Counted from the stretch's first letter, positions 18,256-30,347 are shown. The stretch: 64,000 nucleotides of DNA from Haliscomenobacter sp. (GCF_016718685.1 NZ_JADKCX010000057.1:1-64000), one strand, 5' to 3'. The notes: generated by a model from the sequence alone, not told the origin. Numbers and translations are program-made.

Positions 18256-18549
18256 TTAAGCTTCCTGATCCAAGAGTGCTTCCAAATGGGAGAGTTTTGC
18301 CGAGAGATGGGCGTCCTGAGCGGCGGCAAGTTGGGTTTTGTGCAGATCAACAGCGTAGGTCAAAAGCGCCATAGACAAACAATCCTGCTTGTCTTTTTGC
18401 GTGTATGTCAGTTGAAAACGATTGATCTTTTCGTTGACTTCTTTGACTATTTTGCGAAGGGAGGCCTCGTCTTCTACCCTGATTTTCAGTGGGTATGGAC
18501 GTCCGGCAACTACAACCGTGATGTTCTTCGTTTCCTCTTGCCCCTCCAT
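18256..18549 (-). CDS. zapA: Cell division protein ZapA
   Basis: A 97-residue protein starting MEGQEETKNITVVVAGRPYP. It has the ZapA N-terminal strand-helix segment (PLKIRVEDEASLRKIVKEVN) and a C-terminal coiled coil that forms the tetramer. ZapA crosslinks FtsZ filaments at the division ring. A longer in-frame start exists 30 bases upstream, but the ATG at 18549 matches the family. It follows the coiled-coil gene by only 7 bases, so the pair is an operon. Confidence 0.85.
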   Translation of the reverse strand: MEGQEETKNITVVVAGRPYPLKIRVEDEASLRKIVKEVNEKINRFQLTYTQKDKQDCLSMALLTYAVDLHKTQLAAAQDAHLSAKLSHLEALLDQEA

Positions 18550-18556
18550 GCTATAG

Positions 18557-18853
18557 TCAATTATTGGCCAACAACTCAATGCGCTTATCGATCTCCTTTA
18601 CGTACTGATCGATTTGCTCTTTAAACTTTTCCGATTGCTCGGTTTCCTCTCGGCGCTGCTTCTCCAATATGCTGGAAGCGCGCTCCACCTGATTTTGTAA
18701 CGCACGAATAGCGGCATCCCGCTGGGCAATCACCTCTTGAAGTTTGCGGTTTTCTTCCTGCAAACCCTCCTTGTCACGCCGTAATTGTTTGATGGTACCA
18801 AGCAATTGGCGGATTTTTGCTTCAATGCGTTCAAATTGTTCAGATGCGTTCAT
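18557..18853 (-). CDS. Small coiled-coil protein, ZapB-like
   Basis: A 98-residue almost entirely heptad-repeat protein (IKQLRRDKEGLQEENRKLQE). It sits directly upstream of zapA, an arrangement common in Bacteroidota, where such proteins are thought to act with ZapA at the FtsZ ring. Sequence similarity to ZapB is limited to the coiled coil, so the functional call rests on position. Confidence 0.7.
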   Translation of the reverse strand: MNASEQFERIEAKIRQLLGTIKQLRRDKEGLQEENRKLQEVIAQRDAAIRALQNQVERASSILEKQRREETEQSEKFKEQIDQYVKEIDKRIELLANN

Positions 18854-18880
18854 CTTGGGATCGTCACAAAATTCAAAATT

Positions 18881-18969
18881 AGTTGAGGAGTTGAGGAGTT
18901 GAAAGAGTTTGGTTTATTAGTTACTGTCAACCAAAACATTAATCTCTCAACCTCAACTCACCTCAACTT
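18881..18969. repeat. GTTGAG word hairpin between pheT and the zap operon
   Basis: Left arm AGTTGAGGAGTTGAGGAG (18881-18898 onward), right arm built of CTCAACC and CTCAACT words (18944-18969). It is the same word family as the repeats at 52741-52868 and 54679-54753. Confidence 0.75.
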
Positions 18970-19021
18970 CCAACGCTCAACTTTTACAGACTGCTCAACG
19001 CAAAAACGCTGGCATTTAGTA

Positions 19022-21487
19022 TCAACGTCTGATCAGCGCTCCAAGTTTTGCCTCGTACTCGCCAATCAATTGGTTCATCACCTTGTCCACCTCCTTGTCT
19101 TCGAGGGTTTTTTCAGCGTCTTCGAACAGGTAGCTTACGGCGTAGGATCTTTTTCCTTCACCCAGTTGCTGAGCGTTCTCGTACACGTCAAACAAAGTAA
19201 TGTCTTTGATCATTTTTTTGCCCACTTTGCGGGCAATTGCCGCAATATCGCTAAATTTAACAGAATTTTCAATAATCAGCGCCAAATCTCTGCTGGTGGC
19301 CGGGAATTTGCTGACTTCCTGATAGGTTACATTCTGCTTGCGTAAGGACTTGAGCAGTGTATCCCATTCAAAAACAGCCGCGTACACCTCATTGCGTACG
19401 CCCATTTCCTTGACCAATGCACCACTGACCCGGCCAAAGGTAACCAAAGTTTGGGGGCCACGATGATACTGCAGGCTGTAAGCAAAGCGCTCGTCGTTTT
19501 CGACCACGGTTTCCTGATAGCCCTCGTAACCCAGGCGGGAAAGTACGTTTTGTACATATCCTTTGAGGGTGAAATAAGGTGTTTTGTTGCTGCTGCCTTC
19601 AAAAGGCGACTGCATCAACCAGGATTTGCCAAAGCGATCACCGCTGAGGAAGATGCTCAGTTGGGCTTTTTCATCAATCCCGCCATTTTTGAAGCGGTAT
19701 ACTTTGCCAAATTCGAACAAACGCAAGCGGGTTTGCTGGCGGTTCTGGTTGTGGACAATGGCTTCCAGGCCGCTCATGAGCATGTCGGGGCGCATGATGT
19801 CGAGCTGGACGTTGGAGGTGTTGTTGATGTACACCAGTTCTTCGTCGGCAATGTTTTTGAACGCCTGGCGGTAGTAACGCGATTGTGAGAGCGAAACCGC
19901 CATGATCTCGTTGAAACCCGCTGCGGCCAAAAAGTCACCGATGGCATTGCGTACCAAACTTGGGTCCGGATTGGGAGCCAAAGCAGCGGAAATGCTGAAT
20001 TTTTCGGAAATCTCCACCCGGTTGAAGCCGTAAATGCGCAGGATTTCCTCCACGATGTCGGCAGGGCGGATTACGTCCAGTTGATTGGTCGGCACGGCTA
20101 CGGTGAAGGATTTTTCATCCGCTGACACGATGCTCATGCCTTGAGCAGTCAATATTTGTTGTACCTCCGCTGGACTTAAGGACACGCCCAAAAGGGTGTT
20201 TACGTAAGTGTAGTTTACAGTGATCTGTTGTGGAACTACGGGTGCGGGGTAAATGTCGATGATCTCGGAAGCGATTTCCCCTCCGGCCAGTTCCTGCATC
20301 AGCAAGGCGGCGCGTTGGAGGGCAAAAACGGTCACGTTGGGGTCGCTGCCTTTTTCAAATACCTTCGCGGCATCGGTGCGCAGGTTGTGGCGCATGCTGC
20401 TGCGGCGAATGTAGGTGGGGCTGAAATGCGCAGCTTCCAGGAAAATATTGACCGTACTGTCTTTTACCCCCGAATTGAGTCCACCAAATACACCCCCGAT
20501 GCACATACCGTTGGAATCTCCATCACAAATCATCAGGTCTTCAGCGTGCAGGGTGCGTTCGGTTTCGTCCAGAGACAAAAACTTGGAACCCGCGGGCAAG
20601 GTTTTGACGATGATTTTCCGGCCTTTGATTTCATTCAGGTCAAAGGCGTGCAGAGGTTGGCCCAATTCGTGGAGCACGAAGTTGGTGACGTCCACGATGT
20701 TGTTGATCGGGCGCACATCCACGGCTTGCAGGCGGCGCTTCAACCAATCGGGCGACTCGCCCACGGTGATGCCTTTGATGACTACGCCGCTGTAACGCGG
20801 GCAGGCTTCGGTATTTTCAACGCTCACCGCGATGGGCAAGCTATGGTTGTCAACTTTGAATTTGCTGACCTCGGGTACACAGACTTCGCCGCTGTGGCCG
20901 TAGTTGATTTTAAGCGCAGCGGCCAAATCACGGGCTACGCCCAGGTGGTTGGTGGCGTCGGAGCGGTTGGGGGTGAGGCCAATTTCGATCAGGTGGTCTT
21001 CTTCGAGTTGGAGGTAATCTTTGGCCGATTGGCCTACGGGGGTATCTTCGGGCAGTACCATGATGCCCGCGTGATCGTGCCCCAGGCCGAGTTCATCTTC
21101 GGCGCAGATCATGCCTTCGGAGTCTTCGCCGCGGATTTTGCCTTTTTTCAGGGTGATCGGGTCACCTTCGATGGGGTACAGGGTGGTGCCTACGGTGGCG
21201 ACCAGCACTTTTTGTCCAGCGGCCACATTGGGCGCTCCACAGACGATATTGAGCAAGTTGCCCGTACCAATGTCTACTTTGGTCACGGAGAGTTTGTCGG
21301 CATTGGGGTGTTTTTCACGTTCTACCACGTGTCCAACAAATACCCCAGACAAACCACCTTTGATGCTTTCGGTACGTTCGATGCTTTCTACTTCCAGACC
21401 TATGTCGGTCAATATTTCGCCGACTTTTTCGGGGCTGAGGCCGTCCAGATTCAGGTATTGCTTCAACCAGTTGAGAGAAACCTTCAT
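19022..21487 (-). CDS. pheT: Phenylalanine-tRNA ligase beta subunit
   Basis: An 821-residue PheT of normal bacterial length. In order: the EMAP/OB tRNA-binding domain near the N-terminus (EREKHPNADKLSVTKVDIG), the B3/B4 editing region, the B5 domain, the catalytic-like core with FLEAAHFSPTYIRRSSMRHN and LRTDAAKVFEKGSDP, and a C-terminal ferredoxin-fold anticodon-binding domain (VSKFPATSRDLALIIEN). With PheS it charges tRNA-Phe. PheS is not in the window. The start MKVSLNWLKQYLNLDGLSPE is canonical. Confidence 0.97.
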   Translation of the reverse strand: MKVSLNWLKQYLNLDGLSPEKVGEILTDIGLEVESIERTESIKGGLSGVFVGHVVEREKHPNADKLSVTKVDIGTGNLLNIVCGAPNVAAGQKVLVATVGTTLYPIEGDPITLKKGKIRGEDSEGMICAEDELGLGHDHAGIMVLPEDTPVGQSAKDYLQLEEDHLIEIGLTPNRSDATNHLGVARDLAAALKINYGHSGEVCVPEVSKFKVDNHSLPIAVSVENTEACPRYSGVVIKGITVGESPDWLKRRLQAVDVRPINNIVDVTNFVLHELGQPLHAFDLNEIKGRKIIVKTLPAGSKFLSLDETERTLHAEDLMICDGDSNGMCIGGVFGGLNSGVKDSTVNIFLEAAHFSPTYIRRSSMRHNLRTDAAKVFEKGSDPNVTVFALQRAALLMQELAGGEIASEIIDIYPAPVVPQQITVNYTYVNTLLGVSLSPAEVQQILTAQGMSIVSADEKSFTVAVPTNQLDVIRPADIVEEILRIYGFNRVEISEKFSISAALAPNPDPSLVRNAIGDFLAAAGFNEIMAVSLSQSRYYRQAFKNIADEELVYINNTSNVQLDIMRPDMLMSGLEAIVHNQNRQQTRLRLFEFGKVYRFKNGGIDEKAQLSIFLSGDRFGKSWLMQSPFEGSSNKTPYFTLKGYVQNVLSRLGYEGYQETVVENDERFAYSLQYHRGPQTLVTFGRVSGALVKEMGVRNEVYAAVFEWDTLLKSLRKQNVTYQEVSKFPATSRDLALIIENSVKFSDIAAIARKVGKKMIKDITLFDVYENAQQLGEGKRSYAVSYLFEDAEKTLEDKEVDKVMNQLIGEYEAKLGALIRR

Positions 21488-21565
21488 GTTTCGCTTGCGT
21501 ATTTGGGCGCAAAGATAGGGGGATTGTTTTGGATTTTGGTGATTAGTAAAGGTCTATTCTTTAAA

Positions 21566-23014
21566 TCAGAGCTTGGAACTATTTTGAAAATCAAAAAGTG
21601 TCAGTTTCCTCAACTGAAAGTAAGCCTCCCAAAACTGTCGGAGTGCATTAAGATAAGTTCTTTTGGCTTGATCTTTCTCAGTGAGCGCGAGGTTTAAATC
21701 CGTTATGCTCAATTTTCCGATTTGATACTGCTCAAGAGCCAGGTTGTACCTGCGTATGCTAATGTCATCGGTTTTTTGAGCGAGTAGAATGTTCTCTTCC
21801 AATAGTTGCAAATTACTACACAAGTTGAGAATTTCCCTACGGAGGTTGTTTTCCTCCTGTGCAATCGTATAGGCTACTACTTTCTGATTGGCTTCTGCTA
21901 TTCCTACTCGATTTTTGCTTCTACCCCAGTCTATGATGGGTACATTGATGCCCACACTTAACCTTTGTTGATCTTTAATTGGGGTGATGACATCACCGAG
22001 TTTTTCACCTGCTCCATTGAATCCCAGTACCGCTTGAACCGAGGCTTGGTTGCGCGATTTACGGGCCTCCTCAATGTCGCGGTCTGTTTCCAATTTTTGA
22101 CGTTGGTAAGCAATGAACTCTGGACGGTTGTCCAAAGCCTGACGATAAGCAGCTTCTTCATTGATTTTTGTGCTAAAAATCGGTTGACTCGGGGCAATCA
22201 ACCTCAATGCCTGTTGATCTTGAATGCCTAGTATAATGTTTAAATTCAGTAGCGCCGTTTTTAACATAGCGCTTGCTGCCTTAAGTGCTTGTTGAGCACG
22301 TAAAACCTGAATCTCGATTTGTAGTAATTTTTCCTGAGAAGTAGTCCCTAGGTTGACTCTTTTTTCCTCAATGTTTTTGATCAGTTGATTGTTGTTGAGA
22401 TTGGTCTGCGCAATTTTTGTTTCTTCCTGGGCATCGATAACATTAAAATAAAAAGCGACAACTTGTAAGGCAAGCTCTTCCATTTGAAATTTGTAATCCT
22501 TTCTTGATTCTTCAAACTTCAATTTTTCAATGCTTCGATTCCACTTGAAAGGATTAAAAGCAAACAAAGGCTGATTGTAGCGAATACTCAGTGGACTACC
22601 GTTATAAGCAGAAAAATTTTGTTCAAAATCATCAAAACGGGTCAAATCAGAATATACTGAAAGCTGGCCGCCCGTGAGGGGAATAGACTGAAATAGGCTC
22701 AAACCCACTTGAGAAGTATTCTGCGTGCGAGAAATAAACCGAATACTTCCATCGGGCTGACGAACATCCAAATAATCCCGACTGTACGCGGGAAGACTGG
22801 CATTTAGGAAAAGCTGGGGCTTGAGATCAGCCAGAAATGTGTGGTAGATGAAAAGCTTATTCTCCCGGATGTTTTCAGCCAGTTTTGCCGCAACAGATTT
22901 TTCTTTGGCGGTGCGAATCGCTTCCTCTAAACTCAGTTCGGTTTGTGCCCAAATGAAGGAAGGAACGAGGAAGGTGGTCAAAAAGAAAATCACAAAAGCA
23001 TTTTTCATGGTCAT
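21566..23014 (-). CDS. TolC-like outer membrane efflux protein
   Basis: A 482-residue protein with a signal peptide (MTMKNAFVIFFLTTFLVPSFIWA, cleaved before QTELSLEEAI). It has the two-fold helical repeat of the OEP/TolC family: a first half with ELSLEEAIRTAKEKSVAAKL and a second with AAYRQALDNRPEFIAYQRQK, and polar strands for the barrel. A longer in-frame start exists but would overlap the upstream pump, whereas ATG 23014 overlaps its stop by 4 bases (ATGA), the translational-coupling pattern. It is the last gene of the export operon and supplies its outer-membrane exit duct. Confidence 0.9.
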   Translation of the reverse strand: MTMKNAFVIFFLTTFLVPSFIWAQTELSLEEAIRTAKEKSVAAKLAENIRENKLFIYHTFLADLKPQLFLNASLPAYSRDYLDVRQPDGSIRFISRTQNTSQVGLSLFQSIPLTGGQLSVYSDLTRFDDFEQNFSAYNGSPLSIRYNQPLFAFNPFKWNRSIEKLKFEESRKDYKFQMEELALQVVAFYFNVIDAQEETKIAQTNLNNNQLIKNIEEKRVNLGTTSQEKLLQIEIQVLRAQQALKAASAMLKTALLNLNIILGIQDQQALRLIAPSQPIFSTKINEEAAYRQALDNRPEFIAYQRQKLETDRDIEEARKSRNQASVQAVLGFNGAGEKLGDVITPIKDQQRLSVGINVPIIDWGRSKNRVGIAEANQKVVAYTIAQEENNLRREILNLCSNLQLLEENILLAQKTDDISIRRYNLALEQYQIGKLSITDLNLALTEKDQAKRTYLNALRQFWEAYFQLRKLTLFDFQNSSKL

Positions 23015-26000
23015 TTTTTCTTTGTAATGAACCAATAAGCGAGTGGAATGAACCAGGTTGTAAAAAATGTACCCATCGTGAGTCCACCAATAATGATATA
23101 CACCATTGGTTTTTGTAAATCGGAGCCAATCCCTGGTGTAAACAATACTGGAACCAAGGCCAAACTGGTTGTTAGAGAAGTCATCAACAAGGGCTTCAAA
23201 CAAATATCTCCTGCATCGTGTATTGCTTTTTCGAGCGCTTGCAGCCTGCTTATACCCTCCGATTCATAAGTTTTAAACAAGCGATTGATGACTTCTACCT
23301 TTAGGATGGGATCGTCTACAATGATACCCAATACGACCACAAAACCAATAGCGGCCATTACATCCAAAGAACCTTGTTGAAGATACAGTAAAACCAAAGC
23401 TCCTGCTACTCCTAACGGAATGGTGAGCATGACTAAAATTGGTTGAATTAGGTTTTCAAATTGTAGCGCTAAAATGAAGTACAACAAAAGAATCGAAATC
23501 AGGAAAATTTTGAGTATAGAGTAGAAATTTTGGATCCCTTCAAAATACGTCCCACTAAACCGAGCCGTAAAACCATGTTGATTCGCCCATGCCAGGATTT
23601 TGCGTTGGGCAGAAGTGCGTTCTGGGATGTTTTGATCCAGGGAAATAGAAAAGTATGGCCCAGATTTATCCGCAGTAATGTATTGGGGCGTTTGATCTAA
23701 CTGATAATGAATAAAAGAGGATAAGGCTATGGTATTTCCGCTGTTGGTTAAAATGGGCTCTTGCAGTATCGCATCTATATTACGGCGATCATTTTGAAAA
23801 TACAATTGCTGCGCTCCGCTAAATTTTCGCAATTCAGTGATGGGATGATGACCAAATAAGCGGCTAAATTTTTCTTGAAGTCTATCCCAATCGAGGCCAT
23901 GGGGCCATTTTTTCTGCATCAATCAACAACTTAATACCGGGTTCATGCGCAGCACTCAATCCCATTTGCGCATTATCGTATGGGAAAGAAGGCATACTAG
24001 CCTCCAATCCGGCAAAATTTGCGGTATTGAACGCCTCATTACTGGGCTTTAATTTGATTTCAAAATAGGCATTGGCATCATTGAACAACTGGGCAAAGGC
24101 GTTGCTGGCATCTTCAACCCAAAACCGGGCGGTGGGATAATTGCGTCTAAGCCATTTTTGAATTTCTCGATCCAGGGTTTCTTTGTCTTGCTCGTTATTG
24201 CAAGCATAGTATATCTGGGCTTGTTGAATGGTTTGATCCTCAATTTGGAGCAAAATTGCTGAATACCTATTTCTGCCTCGCGTGTAACCGCAGTTTTGGC
24301 CAACTCCTGGTCCACAGTTTTGATTCGTTGTAGATTTTCTTCAATGGAAATAGCGGTTTGCCAATCAATTTTCAATAAAGATTCCCTCTTTTCAATTTTA
24401 GGCAAGTTGGCAATTGGAATTTTAGGCAACAACCAAAGCGAACTCAAGCCAAACAGAGCAGAAAGACAAAAGAACAACACCTTATGCCGGAAAATGAAAT
24501 GGAGCATCTGGTGGTAGCCGCGCAAAATCCAGCGATAAAAACGGGTATCTTCTTTGATGTTTTGAGCTTGATTGCTCAAAAAAGTTTGTACAACAAAGGA
24601 GACAGAATAAAAGCGACCAAAGAGAGACCCCCAGTGAAATGGTCAGTGCAATGGCCTGATCGTAAACCAATAAACCCGCTAAACCCGGCAACAATATGAG
24701 CGGAGCATACACAGCAACCGTTGTCAATACTTGACTCAAAACAGGGGTACCCACTTCACGAACTCCCACTTCACAACTTTGCAGCATATCCATACCCAAC
24801 CGCCGTTTGCGCGTAATACTGTCCAAAACAATGATGGAATTATCAATCAACATACCAATTCCCAATGCGAGCCCTGACAAAGAGATGATGTTCAGCGAGA
24901 TATCCAAAGCATAAAACAGGGCAAAAGTAATGATGAGCGAAAGTGGAATATTGATGCTCATTAAAGTCGATGAAGCATAATTGCCCAAGAACAAAAACAA
25001 GACCAAAACGGCTAAAATACCGCCATAAATCAAATCTTGCTTGAGGTTGTCAATTCCCGCATTCAACAAGTAAGTTTGATCCTGGGTTAAAGCAAAACTG
25101 ACTTGAGGATGATCTTTTTCCAATTGTTGTAGCAGTTTTTGGATGCTGGGCACCAACTCATTCATCCGGGAGCTAGCCTGTTTTTGAATGGTGATGCAGA
25201 TTGCCTCCTGGCCATTGAATAAGTGATAACCAGTAGGTGGTTCAGAAACGGTACGAATATTTGCCAATTTAGCCAGTGGAATGGATAACCCGGATGCTGT
25301 TTTTACCGGAAGTCTGCCGATATCTATGTTACTTTCAAGGCCATTGTTCACTTTTACGAAATACTGATAATTTCCATCGCGTACGCTTAGTCCCCCGAAG
25401 TCGCGATTGGCTGACAGAATAGTTTGGGCCAGGTCCGTTTCTTGTACTTGTAATGCCTGCAACTGTTTCTGATTGGGTTCAATGACAATGCTCTCTTGCT
25501 GATTGCCATTCAGGTCAACGATAGATACACCCTCCAGTTGCTCTAAACGCCTTTTGATGATTTTGTCGGCCAATTCAGCAACTTGTACAAAGTCTTTCTT
25601 GATTTTTGGAATAACCTGCAAGCGGACAATCGGAATATCCGAGGTATTGATGCGAGTCGTTTGTGGCCGCGGCATATCGCGTGGAAACTGTGCAGAAAGT
25701 CGGTCGATGCGCTCGTTGACTTCAATATAGGCCAAATCCATTTTTGTATTGTACTCAAAACCCAGATAAAGCAATCCCCGATGGTTGCTGCTTCGGCTTT
25801 CAATGTCTTTAAGTCCGGGTATTCCCGCCAAGGTTTCGCGCAAAGGTTGAATGATTTCTGCTTCCAATGCTTCAGCGGGGGTATTTGGATAGTTGACTTT
25901 GACCACAATTTGAGGTACATCTACATCCGGCAATAGTGAAACAGGCAACAAATTCAGGGAGATCAGTCCGAAGATGCACAAAACGGTAAAACTAAGTAAA

Positions 26001-26035
26001 ACCGCAATTGGACGTTGAAGCAGGTAGCGGATCAT
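23011..26035 (-). CDS. RND efflux pump 1 (AcrB/CusA-like permease), multiply frameshifted
   Basis: Four overlapping frames assemble into one RND transporter of about 1008 residues. The N-terminal part has TM1 (IRYLLQRPIAVLLSFTVLCI), the porter domain and TM2-6 with SGLALGIGMLIDNSIIVLDS. The C-terminal part has the repeated half with MLTIPLGVAGALVLLYLQQG and IGFVVVLGIIVDDPI. Breaks fall in homopolymers: one G near 24635 (then restoring GGLSLVAFILSPLLYKLF), one T near 24587, one T near 24252, and an A run near 23915. The corrected length is a multiple of three. It works with the adaptor and TolC-like protein of the operon; substrate unknown. Confidence 0.88.
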
Positions 26036-26080
26036 GGTATGCTAATAGCTTGAAGGTGTGAAGAGTTTGGGTAACATAGC

Positions 26081-27146
26081 TTAGTGTTTTATCACGGGCG
26101 CATTGTGAGCCAATTGTATGTTGTTGCTCACAATAATTTCGCTACCTGCTTCGATCCCTTCCAGAATTTCAATGGATTCACCGTTTTCGTTGCCTGTAGT
26201 TACATAGTTCCATTTGGACCGTCCATTTTCCCAGGAAAAAACGACTGGACGGTTGTTGCGTAGTACCACAGCACTGCGTGGTACAATGATTCCTCTTTTT
26301 TGGGGCACGCTAATCTCTGCACTGGCATTCATTCCCAACAGCAGATTACGCGGGCTATTTACGTTCAGGTGAACGGTAATTAAGCCATGTTCATCCACAA
26401 TGGGATTAATCTCAGCTAAGCGTGCGAGATAAATTACATCTGGAGTTGCCACATTTTTGACCAAAGCTTGCTGGCCAATTTTTAACAAAGACAAATCGGA
26501 TTCCAGTATTTTTGCTTCCAGATACAGTTGACCTGCACTGTAAATGCGGTACAATTCCTGCCCGGCCCGAATGTTCATCCCTTTTTGAATGTTTACTTGT
26601 GCCAAAATTCCATCAATCGGAGCTTTCAGGTTTGTACGAGCAAGATCGCGTTCCAACTCTTTCTGGTCGATGTCTATTCCTAAAAGCCCAGTTGAGGCTT
26701 TCAGTTTTTGACGACCGCCTCCGCTTCTTGGGCGGTTTTTTCTTTGAGCAGCGCCTCGTACCCCAAGAGCTGGCTTTCGTACTCTTTTTGGGCATTGAAT
26801 TTTTGTACTTGCAAACGTTCTTTGCGCAACTCCAGGTCGACTGTTTCAAATGAAGCAATGACCTCGTCCTGGGTTACTCGTAGTCCGTTTTTAGCTTTAC
26901 AAAATGCCACTATACCTCCATTTTGCGCCAGCATCAATTCTTCATAAGCCGCTTTTATTTTGCCGCTGGCTTGCACTAGATAGGTAAAGTTCGTATTTCA
27001 GCTACTTCGGTTTCCACCTCAAGTGTGTCTGTTTTTCCTACAGGTTTAATGGCTTCATCAGGCAGGCTACTTGAATTTGCTGGTTGTTGCTGGTTGCAAC
27101 ACAATACATATACCCCCATGATTGCCAGCAAGAATACTCTTTTCAT
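26081..27146 (-). CDS. HlyD-type periplasmic adaptor lipoprotein, frameshifted
   Basis: Reconstructed as a 355-residue membrane fusion protein. The signal peptide ends in a lipobox (VYVLCC), then a lipoyl/barrel-sandwich half (YLVQASGKIKAA), a coiled-coil hairpin (KERLQVQKFNAQKEYESQLL), the second lipoyl half (ARTNLKAPIDGILAQVNIQK) and beta-barrel/membrane-proximal domains (GMNASAEISVPQ...GIIVPRSAVVL). Two breaks are repaired by adding one A each near 26990 and 26702. The ATG at 27146 overlaps the stop of pump 2 by 4 bases. It bridges the RND pump(s) to the outer-membrane duct. Confidence 0.88.
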
Positions 27147-30100
27147 ACAGTCTTTTTTTTCTTCCACAACAAAACAGGAAGTACAATAAATATTGCTAAA
27201 ATGGACACCAATAGCCCCCGATAGTTCCTACCGCCAAGGCAAACAAAATGGTGTTTCTGGACCTTCATACACAAATGGAATAAACCCACAAATGGTAGAG
27301 ACGATGGTGGTAGGATGGTACCCGAGCGGCGATACAAAATCTTAATCAAGGTGCTTTGAAAATTATGGACTTGCCCTTTTGTATTGTTTAAATCGTTGAC
27401 GATAAAAATAGCAGCATTGACCACAATTCCACCGAGCATCACAAAGGCTGCAAAACCGCCTTGGTCAAAGGTGAATTCTCCCCAGGCAAAACTCAAAAAA
27501 ACACCAATAAACGAAATCGGCACAGTCAGAATGATGAAAAAAGGCTGACGTAAACGCTCAAATAGGATGGCGCTAATAAAAAAATTAATGGCTAATAAAA
27601 TCAGCAGCAAATAAAATTGACGTTTGCTTGCCTCCAAAACACTGCTCTGTTCACTTTCTACCGAATAGCCCAAGGGCATTTCGCGATTCATTTTACGACT
27701 CACTTGTTGATGCAATTGCCGGGCCAAATCATATGAACCGATGTATTCATAAGTAACCAAGCGCAAGTATTGGCGGTTTTCCCGATTGATCGAACTACTC
27801 GACTGCTGCAGTTCCATTTTGCCCAATTCTGCAATGTGCAAATTTGAATTCCTGGAAGGATTAAGCGGGTCATGGAGCAAGCGATAAATATCAAATTCTC
27901 CGCTGTTTTTGGCCTTCACTACTGCTTGGTATTGTTCTTTTTCACTGTTGATTTGAAAAGAAGATGGCGTGGCTTCTTGATTCATTGCACTGAATAATTC
28001 TCCTATACTCGTATTGCGTTCAGTAAGGCTGGCAGCATCTAGGGTTAGGTGCATTTCCGGTAGTGGCCGATCAAAGTAATTGAGGTTTTGATCCAGCTCG
28101 ATGTTTTGTACCCGCATATTTTGCGCCAAGAGCTGGCCTAGTTTTTCAGCTTGCCGGCCCAATTCTTGATAGTCATACCCATGTAAAACCAGGCGTGCAC
28201 TCGCCCGGTTATCCAGGAACAGATTGTTGCTAAAACCTTCTCCTTTACCAAAAATATTCCATTGCACCCCACTGAACCCTTGGGCCAGTTCTTGAACCCT
28301 AGCTTGTAGGGAAAGCGGGAAGGCGGTCTTTTCAGCTTCTGGGGTAAAGCGGATTTCTAAGTCGCCATGTTGACCGGAACTGATGCTGGTAATGAACACC
28401 TCCAGTCCTTTTTGCTGCCTTAAAAAATCTTCAAAACGTTTAAGCAGGGTGTTCATGTGTTGAAGCGTATGCCCGTGTGGTAGTTCAGCCCGAACGTATA
28501 AAACAGTAACTTCAGCTTGACGGTAGTAGGTTTCTTCATGGAAATTTTCGGCAAACAAACGCAGCGTCCCGCCCAGCCAAAATTCCAGCTGTGGACGAAG
28601 TTCGCGTTGGAACTTGGATGAATTGAGCCATTGCAAATACCACCGATCGGACTGGATTTCCAGTGGCAACAAAAAAACGGGAAATCCAAATAACAAAACC
28701 CACGACAAGTAAAACAGCTTTCGCCAGCGACTGAAAAAGCTGATGACTCGCTCATACATTGAAAGCCGGGACAGGATGCGCTTTTTTTGCGTCACGTTCA
28801 GGGTGATGTACGAATTTTGGCTGGGCATACCGATCCATAAATCATAACATGCAGGGACTAAAAACAAAACCGTAAGTAAAGAAGTCACCAAGCTAATGAC
28901 AATGATGATGGAAAAATCCAGCAAATCCCGCTGTTGTTCAACAGGTAGAAAAAACACCAATAGCAAAGCAGCCGCAGTAGTGAGCGTAGCGGCTAGTAAT
29001 GCCGTAAAAATGCGCCGATTCAATTTGCGTCGATACGAATCGAGCATGACAATGGCGTTGTCGATCATCAGGCCGAAGGCTACGCTCAGGCCCGCGAGGG
29101 TGTAGGTGTGCCATTCCAAGCTGAAAGCCCAGCTTGCGAGAACCATGAGGCCCAGATTGACGACCAGGCAAAACACTAAAATCAGCACCAAACGCCATTT
29201 TCGGTAAGTGAGTAGTAATAAGATCAATAAAATCAAAAGGGAAGCACTAGCGCGTAGCCAGCTTTTTTGTAATTCTGTACGGACAAACTCGGTGCGATCT
29301 TCTTCCAGCCGAATGTGCAGATCACGCCGCTGCCGGGCTGCCTCGGCGATCCGTGCCCGAATGCGGCTGGCCTCATATACTTTGTTACAACCAGGGGCAA
29401 GATAAATGTAGGCATTCACCGCATTTTTTCCATTGATGCGGTAGTAACGGCTGGGTACTTCTGATTCTCGGCGCACCTTTGCAACATGTTTGATGCGGAG
29501 AGGGAAACCGCCCTGATTTTTGATCAACGTATTCTCGATGGCAGCAATACTGATGTGGGTCGGGATGGAACGTACAAACAGCATTCTACCCAGCTTATCG
29601 GTACTCGAACCGGGAAAATAACTTCCAAAGGCTCGATGTAAAGCTAGCTCCAGTTCTGGTGCTTCCAACTGATATATCCGCAATAGTTGAGGGTCGAACT
29701 CAATCACCAAGCGTTTCTTGCCCTCCTTGAAATCAAGGTCTGCTACGGTTTCGAACGGATGCAATACCTGTTTGAAAAAGCTTCACCCTGCTGCCGTATC
29801 TGTGCAGAACTATCCATTCCTTCGATGGTGTACAAAAGGCTAGGTCCATTATCTTCCTCTGTGGGATCATTTCCTCCGCTTAGCTGAGGATAACTAATCC
29901 CTTCGGGTAATTTAGGATAAATGCTGCGGAGTAGGGTCGACACCTCAAACCGTCGAGCTGCCAGGTCTTCTTTACGATCAAATTCCAGGTAGATGACTCC
30001 TTCGGAATGGCTCGACACTGAACGAATGTTCTTTAAACCCCGGATGGCGGATAAGGCATTTTCAAGCGTAGAAACCACCCCACGTTCCACCTCAATGGGT

Positions 30101-30246
30101 GGTGCATTGGGTACATAGATTCGGATTTGAAACTCAGTGGTAGATCCCGAGGGGAGAAGGTTTACTTGTAGATATGGGAGGATGAATAAAGCGGGGAGCG
30201 CCAGTGCCGTAAAGAAGATCAGCGTTCGAAAAGAACTGATAATCAT
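27143..30246 (-). CDS. RND efflux pump 2 (AcrB-like permease), multiply frameshifted
   Basis: Reconstructed to about 1035 residues. The N-terminus MIISSFRTLIFFTALALPAL is followed by the periplasmic porter segment (LRSIYPKLPEGISYPQLSGG) and TM helices with GLSVAFGLMIDNAIVMLDSY. The second half has SAILFERLRQPFFIILTVPI and FAAFVMLGGIVVNAAIFIVN. Corrections: one T near 29782 joins the first two frames (GEAFFKQVLHPFETV), and three more single bases between 27210 and 27325 restore ILTTIVSTICGFIPFVYEGP and the GTIGGLLVSILAIF ending. It is rather divergent from pump 1. Two permeases with one adaptor and one duct suggest a heteromeric or paired pump. Confidence 0.85.
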
Positions 30247-30347
30247 ATAGATACATTTTACATAAACACTTTGGTAGCACATTCTCCTGCGCAATGCAAA
30301 AATTTATCACCCCTTGATAAGCTAAAAAAGTAAGCTTGTCCTCTCTT

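Noticed and set aside
20228..21697. 489-codon open frame antisense to pheT
   Set aside because: It lies wholly opposite a clearly conserved synthetase gene and has no recognisable motif; a by-product of codon bias.
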